Source of the DNA: Apostichopus japonicus
Taxonomy: Eukaryota > Echinodermata > Holothuroidea > Aspidochirotida > Stichopodidae
Length of the DNA: 64,000 nt
Assembly: GCF_037975245.1 (NCBI RefSeq)
Contig: NC_092572.1
Span: 19,121,989 to 19,185,988, forward strand
Reading direction: 5' to 3'
The position numbers and the translations under genes were made by a program. Below the pieces are notes generated by a model that was given only the letters and a program-made list of their open reading frames with translations, was not told the DNA's origin and searched no databases. Position 1 is the first letter of the stretch; every line of letters begins with the position of its first letter. Positions 23,612-34,941 of the stretch are shown here, piece by piece.

Positions 23612-25669
23612 TCAACGTAATAAAACCTCATTAAAAAGCTTAATTGCACGGGGTATGAAAAAATCTCTGTATCTATTGGTTTTGAGACACGAAAGTCTCA
23701 ACCTGCCACTGCCTCTGGACATCTGACTATTATGAAGTAGCTCATAGAGGGGGTGGGTATGGTCCTTCCATACCGCTTCCAGTTTGGACTCGAGAAGGCT
23801 GTGGTAGACCGAGTCAATGGAAGGCAAGGGTTCCCCGACTACTCTCTCTGCTTTCTTAATGATGCTATTAATACGATCTATTTCGTGTTTGTTTACATTC
23901 CCACCCCAGCAAACCAAGCAATAACGCCAAACCCCGCTAATGGTACAATTATAAAACATTTCAAGGATGTCATGACGAACATTAAAATTCGACATCTTAC
24001 GGAGGCAGTACAATCTAGAATTCAACTTTTTAACCAATATATCAATATGATCTCCCCATGCCAAGTGATCATTCAGCACTACCCCAAGATACTTATATGA
24101 CGTAACACGATCAATTACACTTCCTTTGACAACAACAGGGGGTGGAGGATTAGTATTGTGACGAAAATCAATAATCATTTCTTTGGTCTTAGCAACATTT
24201 AATTGGAGGAAGTTAAGGTCACAGTAGTTCACAAAAGACTGAATTTGACGTAAATACGCTTCATCACCATTACCATTGACTAAGCCAATCATGGCAGTAT
24301 CGTCAGCAAACTTGATGAGTGAGCAACCTTGTTCTAATGACCGGGCATCGTACGTATAAAGTGTGAATAGGAACGGTGCTAGAACTGTTCCCTGGGGTGC
24401 CCCTGTATTTGAAAGAATAACATCGGATAGACACGAATGGCTGAGTTTCACCAACTGAGTTCTGTTAGTTAAATAGTTTAAAATCCAGTGAATAAAACCA
24501 CCGGGAACGTCCATATTCTTAAGTTTACTGACTAAAATATGTGGTTGGATAGTGTTGAAAGCAGACGAAAAGTCGAAAAATGTCACACGGGCAAAATGTC
24601 CTCGGCAAGAATGTTCTAAATGAGAATATAGTTTATGGAGGATCAAAAGAATGGCATCTTCACAACTTCGATCTGATTGGTATGCAAACTGGAAAGGATC
24701 TAAAAATGGAGTTACGAATGGTCTAAAGCGTTCTAAAAATATACGTTCACAAACTTTCATGGGCACAGCAGTGAGGGCAACAGGACGTAAGTCATTCAAA
24801 CATGATATTGCACTGGTCTTAGGTACTGGTATGATACATGATTGCTTCCATAAGTTAAGTATAACACGGGTTGTGAAAGATTGATTGAAAATATACGTTA
24901 AAATGTTCGAAAGTTGTATTGCACATTGTTTTAAGACCCGCGGGGAGAGCTTGTCTGGTCCGGCAGCTTTCGATGAGTGAAGTCTTGACAAATGACGACG
25001 AACCTCATCTTCAGTAACCGTGATGTCACAGTCAGAATTTGCGAACTGCTGTTGAAAATCGTCGTGTTCAGCTGAAAAATCCTGTCGATCGAAACGATTA
25101 TAAAAGCAATTCAGTTCGTTCGCATAGTCTTCATCCACTCTGGGTAATAGGCAAGATTTTGGTTTATTGTTGTAACCACTCATCAAGCGCACGCCTTCCC
25201 AGACGCGCTTCATGTTGCCACCAGTAAAATGCCCTTCAACTTTGTCCTTATACGCTGCCCTCTCCTCGCGAATAATCCTTTTCAGTTTAGACCGGATTTT
25301 CTTCAATCCCTCATGATCTCCTTTACCGAAGAGCCCTTTCTTCCTATTGATGACGTCCTTTACCCGTTTCGTAATCCAAGGTTTGTTGTTAGGATAAACT
25401 TTAATCTGCTTTGTTGGAATTGTAAGTTCAACACAAAAATTTATGTAATCGCTTACTGTTTCCGTCAATTCATCCAAGTCCCCGGCAGCGTCTATAAAGG
25501 CATTCCAATCAGTAGCATCCAGTTCAGCTCTAAGATGTTCTAAGCTGTCTTCGTTCCATTGTTGAACAGTCACGGTCGACGGTTTCTGCCTCTGAACAAT
25601 AGGTCTGTACTTGGGTAGTAAGTTGATCGGCATTACCAAGGGCTGGCAATTGAATGGAGTTGTAGGCAT
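23612..25669 (-). CDS. LINE reverse transcriptase domain (frame 2 of a broken ORF)
   Basis: This is a 685-residue open frame whose first ~15 residues are out-of-frame read-through. True coding starts near PINLLPKYRP. A linker with NNKPWITKRVKDVINRKKGL (residues ~94-113) is typical of Rex1/L2-like elements. RT motifs follow in order: the SSKAAGPDKLSPRVLK region (~232-247), NDLRPVALT (~292-300), the catalytic DFSSAFNTI (~366-374), GAPQGTVLAP (~423-432) and the catalytic FADD (~454-457), then YKYLGVVLN. It copies the LINE RNA at the target site. The natural protein should continue from the endonuclease frame, but a frame change separates them, so this copy is probably dead. Confidence 0.88.
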   Translation of the reverse strand: MPTTPFNCQPLVMPINLLPKYRPIVQRQKPSTVTVQQWNEDSLEHLRAELDATDWNAFIDAAGDLDELTETVSDYINFCVELTIPTKQIKVYPNNKPWITKRVKDVINRKKGLFGKGDHEGLKKIRSKLKRIIREERAAYKDKVEGHFTGGNMKRVWEGVRLMSGYNNKPKSCLLPRVDEDYANELNCFYNRFDRQDFSAEHDDFQQQFANSDCDITVTEDEVRRHLSRLHSSKAAGPDKLSPRVLKQCAIQLSNILTYIFNQSFTTRVILNLWKQSCIIPVPKTSAISCLNDLRPVALTAVPMKVCERIFLERFRPFVTPFLDPFQFAYQSDRSCEDAILLILHKLYSHLEHSCRGHFARVTFFDFSSAFNTIQPHILVSKLKNMDVPGGFIHWILNYLTNRTQLVKLSHSCLSDVILSNTGAPQGTVLAPFLFTLYTYDARSLEQGCSLIKFADDTAMIGLVNGNGDEAYLRQIQSFVNYCDLNFLQLNVAKTKEMIIDFRHNTNPPPPVVVKGSVIDRVTSYKYLGVVLNDHLAWGDHIDILVKKLNSRLYCLRKMSNFNVRHDILEMFYNCTISGVWRYCLVCWGGNVNKHEIDRINSIIKKAERVVGEPLPSIDSVYHSLLESKLEAVWKDHTHPLYELLHNSQMSRGSGRLRLSCLKTNRYRDFFIPRAIKLFNEVLLR

Positions 25670-26615
25670 CCTTTACGTTTGAATAGAGCAAATCCAGGGT
25701 AGCAGTAGCTCGTGTTGTGCAAGTCACATGTTGATAGTAGTGCACATTACTTTTCCGGAGGCTACAATGATTGAAATCCCCATTGACGATGAATACTGCG
25801 TCGGGAGATGCCGTTTCCAATTCATGTATCACGTCACACAGTTCCAAAGCAGCCAGTTTCGCAGCACTCCGATGAGGAACATAAACAGTACAAACAATGA
25901 CATGGGAGAACTCCCTGGGTAAATAGTACGGCCTCAAACTGACTGTCAGAATCTCAACGTTTGTAGAACATGAATGATGCTTGATGGTTGCATGGTTGGG
26001 ATGGCACCAATTCTCGTTGACATATAAGCATACACCTCCCCCTTTCTCCTTCCCCGAATCAGTAGTCCGATCACCTCGCATTAACTTGAATCCATTGACT
26101 GATACATGAGCGTCATTATGATGTTCAGTAAGCCAGGTCTCCGTGAATGACATGAGACTAGCATTCCGAAATTCATTTAGGTAGTTCACATTGGCACATA
26201 GCTCGTCGATCTTATTGCTCAGGGATTGAACGTTACCCATAATAATAGTTGGTAAAAAAGGCTTACATTTCTGTCTACGTATCCGTCTTTTAACACCTCC
26301 CGGTTTTCCTCGTTTCCTTTTCTTGATTTCTTTCGGAATGTCCGCATAGTTGGTTAGGATAGGTGATCCAGTGTGTAGGCCTACACGCTTCACATTACGT
26401 AGGGCATGTAGCTGGGCTGGAGAATAGTACAGCCTAGACGCTGATATAAACACATCGTTTTCTCCCAAACCGGAACACGTCGTCACCAAAAGAAATACTA
26501 ATCCAAACGTTAGAACCTTTGATTCCATGTTCAGTAATGTTCCATGAACTTCTAGTGTAGAACGAGTGTCGAAAAAAGTAGAAATTTCAAGAGCTTGAGC
26601 GAGTTGCGTCGCCAC
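25530..26615 (-). CDS. LINE endonuclease domain (frame 1 of a broken ORF)
   Basis: This is a 361-residue frame; the internal Met at residue 30 (26,528) is a likely start. It has a hydrophobic leader (KVLTFGLVFLLVTTCSG), a basic stretch (KKRKRGKPGGVKRRIRRQK, ~98-116) and then an apurinic-type endonuclease. The endonuclease motifs are NVQSLSNKIDEL (~128-139), FTETWL (~157-162), GGGVCLYVN (~192-200), VYVPHRS, NGDFNH (~278-283), LDLLYSN and a damaged SDH-type motif reading GNADQ (~327-331). The frame then diverges from the reverse transcriptase. A small deletion in the SDH motif at about 25,620-25,632 is the likely cause, since related elements have several more residues before the L.PKYRP word. 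Confidence 0.85.
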   Translation of the reverse strand: MATQLAQALEISTFFDTRSTLEVHGTLLNMESKVLTFGLVFLLVTTCSGLGENDVFISASRLYYSPAQLHALRNVKRVGLHTGSPILTNYADIPKEIKKRKRGKPGGVKRRIRRQKCKPFLPTIIMGNVQSLSNKIDELCANVNYLNEFRNASLMSFTETWLTEHHNDAHVSVNGFKLMRGDRTTDSGKEKGGGVCLYVNENWCHPNHATIKHHSCSTNVEILTVSLRPYYLPREFSHVIVCTVYVPHRSAAKLAALELCDVIHELETASPDAVFIVNGDFNHCSLRKSNVHYYQHVTCTTRATATLDLLYSNVKDAYNSIQLPALGNADQLTTQVQTYCSEAETVDRDCSTMERRQLRTS

Positions 26616-28147
26616 TAGAGTAGCGCCACCAGAAGTAATATATTATGGTATGATGTTTCATCGCTAAGAATGATCAGACATGCCTACTATACACAAGACA
26701 TTATATATATATTGGTATACTGACCTCAACACACATGCACAGGTGTGGGGAAAAAAATAGATGAAACGAAATGTATTACTAACTTACCGCATAGAAGGAC
26801 TACACAGGTAAAGAGCCTAAGCTGATCCATGATGGAAATAGACTTCCAGCGAGAGGTGGTCGTATGATCTGTACCTCTGATCTTGCAGGGTAGCATACAT
26901 ACAATAACTGAGAACGTCCCGTGAATACCAGTGATACACGGACGAGAGGTATGTGAATTGTCAACAGGTTCCAACGTACAACAATCAGCCAGTTAAAGAG
27001 GTAAGAGGATGTGGCTATGACTGTGCAGTGTATTAGCGACTATGCCAACTGTATGCACAGATACACTCGGGAACAGAGTTACTCGTAAGGTTTTTATTCG
27101 CTACCTTCTTTCTATCAAGCAGTAGCTACAATGATACCATCTGGTTGCATTAAGCACACCTGCACAACTTTATGTAGGTAATGATACCGCAATAACAGCT
27201 CCTTGCTGATGATTGTCGTGTTGTTACGTTCGCCGTAGCCTCGTCCAATACCGTCGACATGTGCGAACCGAGCCGTCTAACAGCTTCTTCCTAACCCCGT
27301 TGGAGCACCCGTCACGTTGTAACAACAAACAACCCTAATTTCAATATAGTCCTGCACACCAGTAAGTTCAAGAAAAAAATTCCACGTAAGACAATTTTTT
27401 TTTTTGGGGGGGGGGGGGGAACAGGAGATCGCACAGGTGCGGACAGTTGCGGGCGAATACAACGTAAGGGGGTCTTGTTGTGACCGGACAAACAGCTCCC
27501 TTGGGACTCTCTCAGTCAGTCACCTGGGTTACGCCTTGTTAGTTCTTATCGGATCATTAAGCCACCGCTGGTTTGTTCATGGAAGTTTCCCTGCGGGTGT
27601 TAAGATCATACGCAAACACTGTACAATTGCACAAATCATGGATTAATCTTTTCAGGCAATTCTAGGACAACCCTTGACCTCTACAATCCATGAGTAGGCT
27701 ACCTGCTGTGCTGAAGGTTCTGCAGTGGCATTAGTTTAAAAAGGCGTATTGTCCGACTAGTGATCGAGCGCTATTGTTAAACGTTGAGAAAGTACGGATG
27801 AAGACTTAAAGGGATCTTCCGGTGGCCGACCATGTCTTGATTACATTAAAGGGGAAATATTACACTCGGTTGGTTGAAAGCCAACCCCCCCCCCCCCCCA
27901 ACCCCCAACCCCCCATGTCCTTATTTTAAGATAACTTAAAACTAATCCAGGAAATGGACTGCAGTAGGTGAAATGCAATGTCATTGTTGTAAATTGTTGT
28001 ACAAAAGCCTTACTCGGCCCAATATCACCTACTTGCTGATTTAACCTTGAAATACGATACATTTGCAGAACACTTGATAATACCTGTCAAGCAGCCTATA
28101 TGTTCTCTGTACTTTGAGTTTTATCAAAAGGCATGATTGAAATATTA
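26616..28147. other. Upstream of the LINE, no full gene recognised
   Basis: It contains the orphan signal-peptide exon described separately, a T/G homopolymer run at about 27,393-27,420 and a C run near 27,885. Part of 27,838-28,140 weakly resembles the dispersed repeat at 37,928-38,305. Confidence 0.55.
26788..26830 (-). CDS. Orphan signal-peptide-type first exon
   Basis: The minus-strand ATG at 26,830 opens MDQLRLFTCVVLLC, a short hydrophobic leader. It ends in phase 1 at an excellent donor (gcg|gtaagtt, 26,787). The length, hydrophobicity and phase match the leader exon at 37,054-37,135. The next feature downstream on this strand is the LINE, so any remaining exons have been lost, displaced or lie beyond what I can recognise. 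It could be the relic of a second IgGFc-like or other secreted-protein gene. Confidence 0.35.
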
Positions 28148-28532
28148 TAGTGCGGTCTTTTTCCAGGTTATGTATACTGTTGTAGTATGTCAATGTACTA
28201 CTGTCCTTTTTCCAGTTGCACTGTTGCGTGATGTCGATGTAGTGCAGTCTTTTTCCAGGTTACACTGTTTTGTGATGTCAATGTAGTGCTGTCTTTTTCC
28301 AAGTTACACTATTGCGTGATGTCGATGTATAGTATTGTTGTTTTTTTCAGGTTACACTATTGTGTGATGTCGATGTAGTGCAGTCTTTTTCCAATATACA
28401 CTGTGCGGTCTTTTTCCAGGTTACACTACTGTGTGATGTCGATATAATACATGTCTATTTCCAGTTACACTGCTGCGTTATGTCAATGTAGTGTGGTACT
28501 TTCCAGTTACACTGTTGCGTGATGTCAATGTG
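28148..28532 (+). repeat. Degenerate minisatellite, unit ~45-50 bp, about eight to nine copies
   Basis: Repeated blocks follow the order gtcttttt, ccaggttacact, tgcgtgatgtc, gatgtagtg, with unit-to-unit substitutions and small indels. Several units contain ttttccag before gttac, which looks like a splice acceptor on the plus strand. Confidence 0.85.
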
Positions 28533-29527
28533 ATCCTTGCTTTGGTATTTCAAATATTATGAATTTCGTGTAATCTATTGGTATACCGTATTGCACCTTT
28601 CGAAGATAAATAAGGTACATCAAAATATAATCTAGGTGTTGTAGAAGAGGATAGAATCTGAGACATCATGAAACTATAAATAATTAATTTCAGCTAAAGA
28701 GTAACTTTTAAACTATAATTACAACTAAAAGAAAAGCAGCAAAACGGCCCAGTTTAGTTACAAGTATTCAAGCATGTGTACAATGAAAACACTTACGACA
28801 CCTTTAGTTATGTGTGGTCGGGTATGAGTCTGGAGGGGGGAGAGGATGCCTCCTGGTCCCCGACACCTCCACCCTGACGTAATCTGCTAGATTATGGCAC
28901 TGAACTTGCACCAGCGGGACAGTTTCATTGGCGTATACCTTCTCCCTACCTTCTAAAAATGAGGGGAAAAAAACACATTAAATTTGAGAGACAAAATCAT
29001 GTATATAAGAAAAATGATCTGTAACAATATGTACGCATGGAAACAATTAAATGGTTTATTATATCACCTATAGTTCATGAAAAGGGGGGGGGGGCGGTGG
29101 GAGTTGTGGAGGGGGTTAATTCAATTACGTGAGAATATCACATAGCTAATCGGTAAGAGTAACAACTCACAGGTATAATAAACTAATGCTTTGTGGAACT
29201 CTTGACTTCCAGGTTTTTCCTCAAACAAAATAAAACCTGTTGTGAACATGATATGGTCAATCTTTATTACATGATGACGTCACCAACCCAGTCTTATCGT
29301 AACTTCATTCACTTTTTTACATAAATTTTTTATGAAATCTATCAAACAAAAACTCTTGAAAAAATTAAAGGAATTTTTAACCACATGATTGTTGTGTGTG
29401 CATTGTCGTTTATGAAGTATAACGTCTTACCTTTTATCGAGGAATAAATAGAGGGCGCTATACAGCTTCTTTTGACTGACAATGCCGACGCTTTGCTTTC
29501 TATAGCATGAAGTTATTATTTACTCGT

Positions 29528-29582
<55 letters not shown>

Positions 29583-29710
29583 ATGTTTATTGTCGATCAT
29601 ACGGGGTACCCACCTGTCACTGTACCGTGAAAGTGAAAGCTAGTTGCTTCGGTAACGCTTCTTAGGCGTACGGTCATAACAGATAAACTTCAGAGAGTGA
29701 TAGAATGTAA
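28533..29710. other. No gene recognised; includes (TA)n at about 29,529-29,578
   Basis: AT-rich sequence with G-runs at 29,083-29,093 and a pure TA microsatellite of about 50 bp. Confidence 0.7.
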
Positions 29711-30190
29711 AAACTAAGCTTAAGCCCAGTCAGAAGCCAATACTCCGTGACCTGCACTGGTTGCCTCTTCATCTTCGCATTCACTACAAAGTCGCCCTTC
29801 GTGCTTTCAAAGCTATCCACGGTATGGCCCCTGGCTATCTGACAGACCTCATCGTCTCCTACTCACCACAACGTTGTCGCCGCTCGTCGTCCGAAACCCT
29901 TCTCTGCCGTACTCGCAGGTGGAACACAAAATTCTATGGAGACAGGTGTTTCAGCTCTGCCGCTCCCGAAGTCTGGAACAATTTACCAACAAACATCCGT
30001 AGAACACCTAACCTTAATCGTTTTAAGACAGATTTGAAGACATTCCTTTTTAGCTGTTCTTAAACTGTCAACTATACTTCTTAGCCTGGTTTAACTATGT
30101 TCCTTTGTACTTATTTTTTATTGTACAGCCTTTGAGATTACTGGGAGGCGCTATATAAGTATTACGTTTTATTATGATTATTATTATCAA
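29711..30190 (+). mobile_element. 5'-truncated LINE, 3' end with reverse-transcriptase tail
   Basis: The plus-strand frame (coding to TAA at 30,061-30,063) begins about 29,719 with PILRDLHWLPLHLRIHYKV. It continues through ALRAFKAIHGMAPGYLTDLI, FSSAAPEVWNNLPTNIR and LNRFKTDLKTFLF, the standard C-terminal region of CR1/L2/Jockey-group LINE proteins. After the stop, a short 3' UTR ends in ggcgctatataagt and an (ATT)-rich tail, a common 3' terminus for such elements. Everything upstream is missing, as in abortive target-primed insertion. Confidence 0.82.
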
Positions 30191-31149
30191 TATTATGTAG
30201 TATAATGCACTTCCATGAAAAAAAGTCACCATTATACCGAAATAAAACGTAAAATTTATCTCTAACGCAATGTAAGATACAACACAATGGTCTTTATTTC
30301 GAGCGTTTCGACTCAAATTACGGATATAAGTAGTATAAATATTTCTATTGATATAAACATGTCTTATTCTGTCTTTCGTTTGTGCTCGTAACATAGCTAA
30401 TACAACCTACCTCTCTTCAACGGGAACATATTTACGAAACGAAGAACCACCAGGGTCACTTTGAACATTAATACACAGTATTTAGGTTTGTTTGTTCCAC
30501 TTATTGTAGAAGATATTGAGACGAAATTTAATGATTGCACTTTTAATATGTAAGGAAGTGTCGTGGACAAAATACGCAAAGACGTAATATTTTATATTTT
30601 ACCACTGCTGTTCGGTGGCGCCATTTATTTAAACATGCAACTATACAAACCCAGATACAGATCAAAATCAACATCAATAATTTAAAGGGCAATGGCTATG
30701 AATAGTCACCGGACTTTGTTGCCCGTCTGTAAAGAAAAGAATTTAAACAATAATAACATATCTAAAAAAATATATATATACAATATCTACACATCCTAGG
30801 AACAATATTATCATCAAATAAAACCAATTCCAAACGAAATACACGCAATGAACATCATTATGAAATTTCAACGAGCAGTGGTGTTAAACTAACGCAGAAC
30901 AATATTTTAAGGTACAAGTGGTTGCGACTATTACGTCATTGATACGTCAACTTATAACAGCAACTCAATACTAAATAAATAAAATTAACTATATACTGCT
31001 TTAACTAACAAACACATACAGATTTAAGTGATTTAACTCATCCATTGACGGAGGTAAAAGTCACCTAATTCATCATCTCTGCAGTGCAACAATGGTGAAC
31101 GAAGTTGTTTAGAAGCCATTGCAAGCACAGAAACCCAGTGACAGATTTT
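30191..31149. other. No gene recognised
   Basis: AT-rich sequence with short open frames only. Nothing with a recognisable domain or splice structure. Confidence 0.65.
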
Positions 31150-31545
31150 TATTTTTGTAATAATAATAATAAGAAGAAGAAGAAGAAGAATAACAAGAAG
31201 AAGAAGGAGGAGAAGAAGAATAATATTAACAATAATAATAATAACAATAATCATTATCACAATAATCATAATCATAACAATCATGATAATCATAACAATC
31301 ATGATAATCATCATCATAATCATAATAATAATAATTATAACAATAATAACCATAATAACAATAATAACAACAATAATTATAATAATTATAATATTTATAA
31401 TACTTATAATGATAACAGTAATAACACTAATAATAATATTATCAATAATAATAACGATGATGATGATACTCATAATAATAATAGTGATAATGATAGTGAT
31501 GTGATAGTGATAGTGATAATGATCATGATAATGATAATGATATAT
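31150..31545. repeat. Long compound trinucleotide microsatellite
   Basis: About 400 bases of AAT, AAG, AAC, ATC and GAT-type triplets, shifting in composition along the tract. Both strands give long repetitive frames (Asn-rich or Ile-rich), which are artefacts. It lies only 60 bp beyond the stop codon of the IgGFc exon on the minus strand. Confidence 0.95.
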
Positions 31546-31605
31546 CATTATGAATTCCGGAACTGATTGAAATAACATTATAACCTCCTTTCGCCCATTT
31601 TGTAT

Positions 31606-32852
31606 TTAAGCTATAGTGTAAGCATAGGCTCGTCTATGTCCATATGAATATACTATTGCATGAACATTGCCATTTCCCTGGATAGCCAAACGATTAAAGC
31701 CGACTTCTAATATTGTTTGAAAAATAGACCATTCAGAAGAATCTTTATCAATAAACTTCCAAACAGCACGTTCATTAAGGGATAGTTGCAATATATCGAC
31801 CTCTGGTGGTAACCACACAGTGAGGTAAGTTGTAGTATTTGTGTCCGTCATATCAAAAACTGGGAACAAGATCTCATTGCTAATACGATGATGTTCTTGA
31901 CTCGGTACTTGCAGCATTACAGGACTTGTGTGGTCATTCATCACGGTAAATTGAACAACCAAAACTTTATTTGATGCGACTATCTCCAGTGGATGAGTCA
32001 CATTTCCGTCCACCAATACTTCCAAGAATTCCCCGGCTGCAAGAGTTGTTTCATTGTGATTACCGCCGAGTTTCCACGTAGTAATGTTGTTCGTAGAACT
32101 CGACAGAATCCTAACAATATAACCACCTGCGAATTTGGGGTCAACCAGCTGAGTTAACGAAAAAACCCTACCCCAGTCTTCGACGGGCTTTAGACACTCT
32201 GCAATAGGGTCCGTGCTCGGTGTTGCTGGTATACTAGCTTTCGTGTGTCCACTGAAAACAGAAATCGGCTTGTTGGATGTCAACTGGACACCAGTCGGGT
32301 CAAACTCCAAAGCCAGAGTGTACGTTTGAAACTTATTCAGAAGAATAGTTATATTGTTAGGATACAGTTCCGGGGCGATTGATGTATTCCAGTGGATTTG
32401 AATAGATGTGTTGTCGTAGATAGAAACAACAGCAAGCATTTTATGTTTCGGATAGCTGTGGTAAGACATTACCCAGTAGTTAGTACCAATATCGTCCACA
32501 TCTAATAGGCGGAACGCAGACGCTTGATTACCTTGTTGACACTCAGTGAAAGCGTACGCATGTACCTTACCGATGGCAGATATAACAATCGTCGTATTAG
32601 TAATTTCGCCGTATGGATCGCGATTCCTTGGATCGATTTCAGGGTATGCCTCCGGAATGAGAATTGATTGGCCTGACCCGGGTGACAGTGTAATGTTGAT
32701 ATCACTTATGTTATTAGAAAGCGGAAAAGACAGTTTAACAGATGCACAAGAAGATGATGAGTTTGTCAGTATAGAAACCCGATGAACTGTTCTAATTCTT
32801 CTACCACAGTGAATCGGTAAAAATGTGAATGCATACTGTACTTCGTAGTGAC
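31606..32852 (-). CDS. IgGFc-binding N-terminal domain exon (terminal exon, ~414 residues)
   Basis: The minus-strand exon begins after the acceptor tttatcatag (ending at 32,853) with two bases completing a Gly codon (phase 1) and runs to TAA at 31,606. The product reads HYEVQYAFTFLP at the start. The middle has SVFSGHTKASIPATPSTD, EDWGRVFSLTQLVDPKFAGG and LAAGEFLEVLV, and the end is GNGNVHAIVYSYGHRRAYAY. This is the arrangement of the IgGFc-binding domain found in FCGBP-like proteins and expanded in echinoderms. Many N-glycosylation sites (NSS, NIT, NTT, NET) fit an extracellular protein. The protein stops right after the domain, with no EGF, VWD or membrane segment, so it would be a short secreted form. 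The leader exon at 37,054-37,135 matches in phase. Confidence 0.8.
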
Positions 32853-33785
32853 CTATGATAAAGTCAATCAAATAAACAGGAAAAATGTCAAATATCAACA
32901 GGTCGAAGTCCCTACAATCAAAGATTATGCAGTTATGCGATATAATAAAACTGCATTGTTTAAGGCTATAACACATGAACCTGTATTCAGAGGCACTGGG
33001 CGAGGGCCCGTCCAATCTGGGAGTGGGGACGTTGTGGATGCCGTGGATATTATTTACAAAGACATTGAAGAACAGTGGGACCTGAGACTAGGATTAAAGA
33101 GAATAAACCACAAAATCAGTTCTAAACGTCCCGAGAAGAGTTATACTCTGTGCGTTCCATACCAAAAAGTCCAGTATTCCAGTTCAGAATTTGTTTCAAC
33201 AAAACAGTGACAAATTCCAGGCCTTCTTTTCTTAGAACTTTTCGCTCTTCCAAATAAATATTTAAATTGTATTTTTATGAACAAAATTATCAATTTGACT
33301 TCCACTTATTATTATAATTTTTATTTTTAAATTGTAACAGTTTAAAAGTTTTAAAAAGCAGGAATCAACACATATCTAGCTTGTTAAAACCGCCACTATT
33401 CAGTGGTTAATAATTAAATATGATCATGAAATATATATGTTGGTCTTAGCTCTTGTAATTTTGTGACAAATAATGTACGTTGACAGTTTTAAGAGTAAGC
33501 TTATGTTGAACTCGTTAGTCGACAGATGTTAAAATGTTGATTTTCACGCACATAGAATCTTACAGTAAGAGTAATCCCAGTTAAGGAGATACTCTATCGC
33601 TATATCAAAGTTGTCGCAAGCTCATCAATGAATAAATGACAAAATGCCAAGAATACTTCTAGCAGGCAATATGTTCAAAGTGTATTTGAAAATGTGGAAA
33701 TGGACTCTGTGCACAAAAGATAGAGAGGAAGGAACAATATTTCGAAAATCATGCTGCAAATGAACGCTGCGAAAAGCAATTCTTG
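32853..33785. other. Intron or intergenic stretch, no gene recognised
   Basis: Lies upstream of the IgGFc exon on its strand. Open frames through the acceptor are read-through. A second possible acceptor (gattgtag, about 32,921) has the wrong phase for the known donors. Confidence 0.55.
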
Positions 33786-34169
33786 GAGGTAGTTATAGAA
33801 TATAGTGTATGTGATCCACTGGAGTAACCAAACAGTCGCATACACGACATAAACAATTACAAACCATAGTCATGCTGTGTTTCATCGCATGAAGCCATAC
33901 TATCTTCTTCAAAGACCGCGACGTTCGAACTGTGCGTCTGCATTTGATTGTATAGAGCTAGTAATGAGAAAAAAGGAGCTCAAATCATCAAATCAAGAAA
34001 TGAATCACAAATCAATCAGATTTGCGTCAGTTTAATCCCTTATGGTCCGGGTTAGAATCCAGTTGGAGACTGGAATGTTCTCTAAGCTGAATATTTCCAA
34101 TATCAATATGTTCAATTTGCCTGGTTGGTGAGTTCCAAAAGAACATAACCGGTCGTGAAGTTTTTTTTT
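33786..34169. repeat. Direct repeat, unit 1 (holds the small terminal exon)
   Basis: About 350-380 bp that recurs at 34,942-35,290 in the same orientation with roughly 90 percent or more identity by eye. The two units flank the compound microsatellite at 34,208-34,372. They share the frame of the candidate terminal exon. Confidence 0.9.
33857..33957 (-). CDS. Candidate terminal exon (32-residue acidic tail), duplicate 1
   Basis: On the minus strand, a strong pyrimidine tract and acceptor (cctttttctcattactag-like) precede two bases (phase 1) and then a frame starting LYNQMQTHSSNVAVFEEDSM and ending HDYGL before TAA. It reads like the cytoplasmic tail of a membrane protein or the end of a secreted one. 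Duplicate 2 (35,010-35,110) keeps the frame, stop and acceptor with one synonymous change and two replacements. No upstream exon of matching phase is identified except the leader exon at 37,054-37,135. Confidence 0.35.
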
Positions 34170-34203
34170 TGTGTGTGGTGTGTTGATTTTTTTAATTTAA
34201 TAG

Positions 34204-34372
<169 letters not shown>

Positions 34373-34941
34373 TCAGTCGTACCACTAACTGCTTAACCTT
34401 TGTTCAAAGAAAGTATTGATGTTGCAGATCTGTACTTTGGAGACTTGAACAACAATCATATGCCTTCTGGCGAGTGACATTTGGCGAGTAGATTTTTAGT
34501 CATGGTCGCAAAAGTAACGAGTACTTTTAAATAATTTGTCGACGCCTGAAAACCTTGAAAACATGATTTCTCATGGTAGAAATCATGGATATTCTTCATA
34601 CATGGATTATGGGTTTGCCATATTGAGTAGAAGAATCATATTGCTTGTGAGGTCAAATCTCCTGTAGGTCACCAGAGGTCAAACTCTGAAAACCCTTTTA
34701 CATGATATCTAACGATGGAAATCGTGGATACCTCTAAAACTTGGTGGGTGGATTCATAACATTGGAGTACAATACCCCTATTGTTTTGGTGGAGGTGTGT
34801 ATAGCCACGTACAGTAGACTGACCTGTGTTTATCACGCCATAGTGTACTTGTAACAGCTATAGTTCTGGTTATACTAACAAGCAGAAGTCTAGTGCATTG
34901 AAGTCGTCGAAACATCAATGCATTTTGCATTCTGGTTAGAG

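Larger units (their letters stand above)
23466..26615 (-). mobile_element. Nearly full-length Rex1-like (CR1 group, Jockey superfamily) LINE
   Basis: The minus-strand element encodes an endonuclease followed by a reverse transcriptase and ends in a short 3' UTR. The UTR contains the conserved word actttattgatccc (23,492-23,505) and a (TTATC)n tail at 23,466-23,486, the type of short tandem 3' tail used by CR1/Rex1-group LINEs instead of poly(A). The coding part is broken only once, between the two domains. The element lies in the spacer, and no second copy is visible in the window. Clade naming is from recalled motif and tail similarity, not a search. Confidence 0.85.

Noticed and set aside
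31033-31578. Long Ile/Asn-rich open frames on both strands
   Set aside because: Translations of the compound trinucleotide microsatellite.
32848-33210. 120-codon plus-strand frame opposite the IgGFc exon's acceptor
   Set aside because: It overlaps the antisense of a better supported exon and its intron, with no motif.
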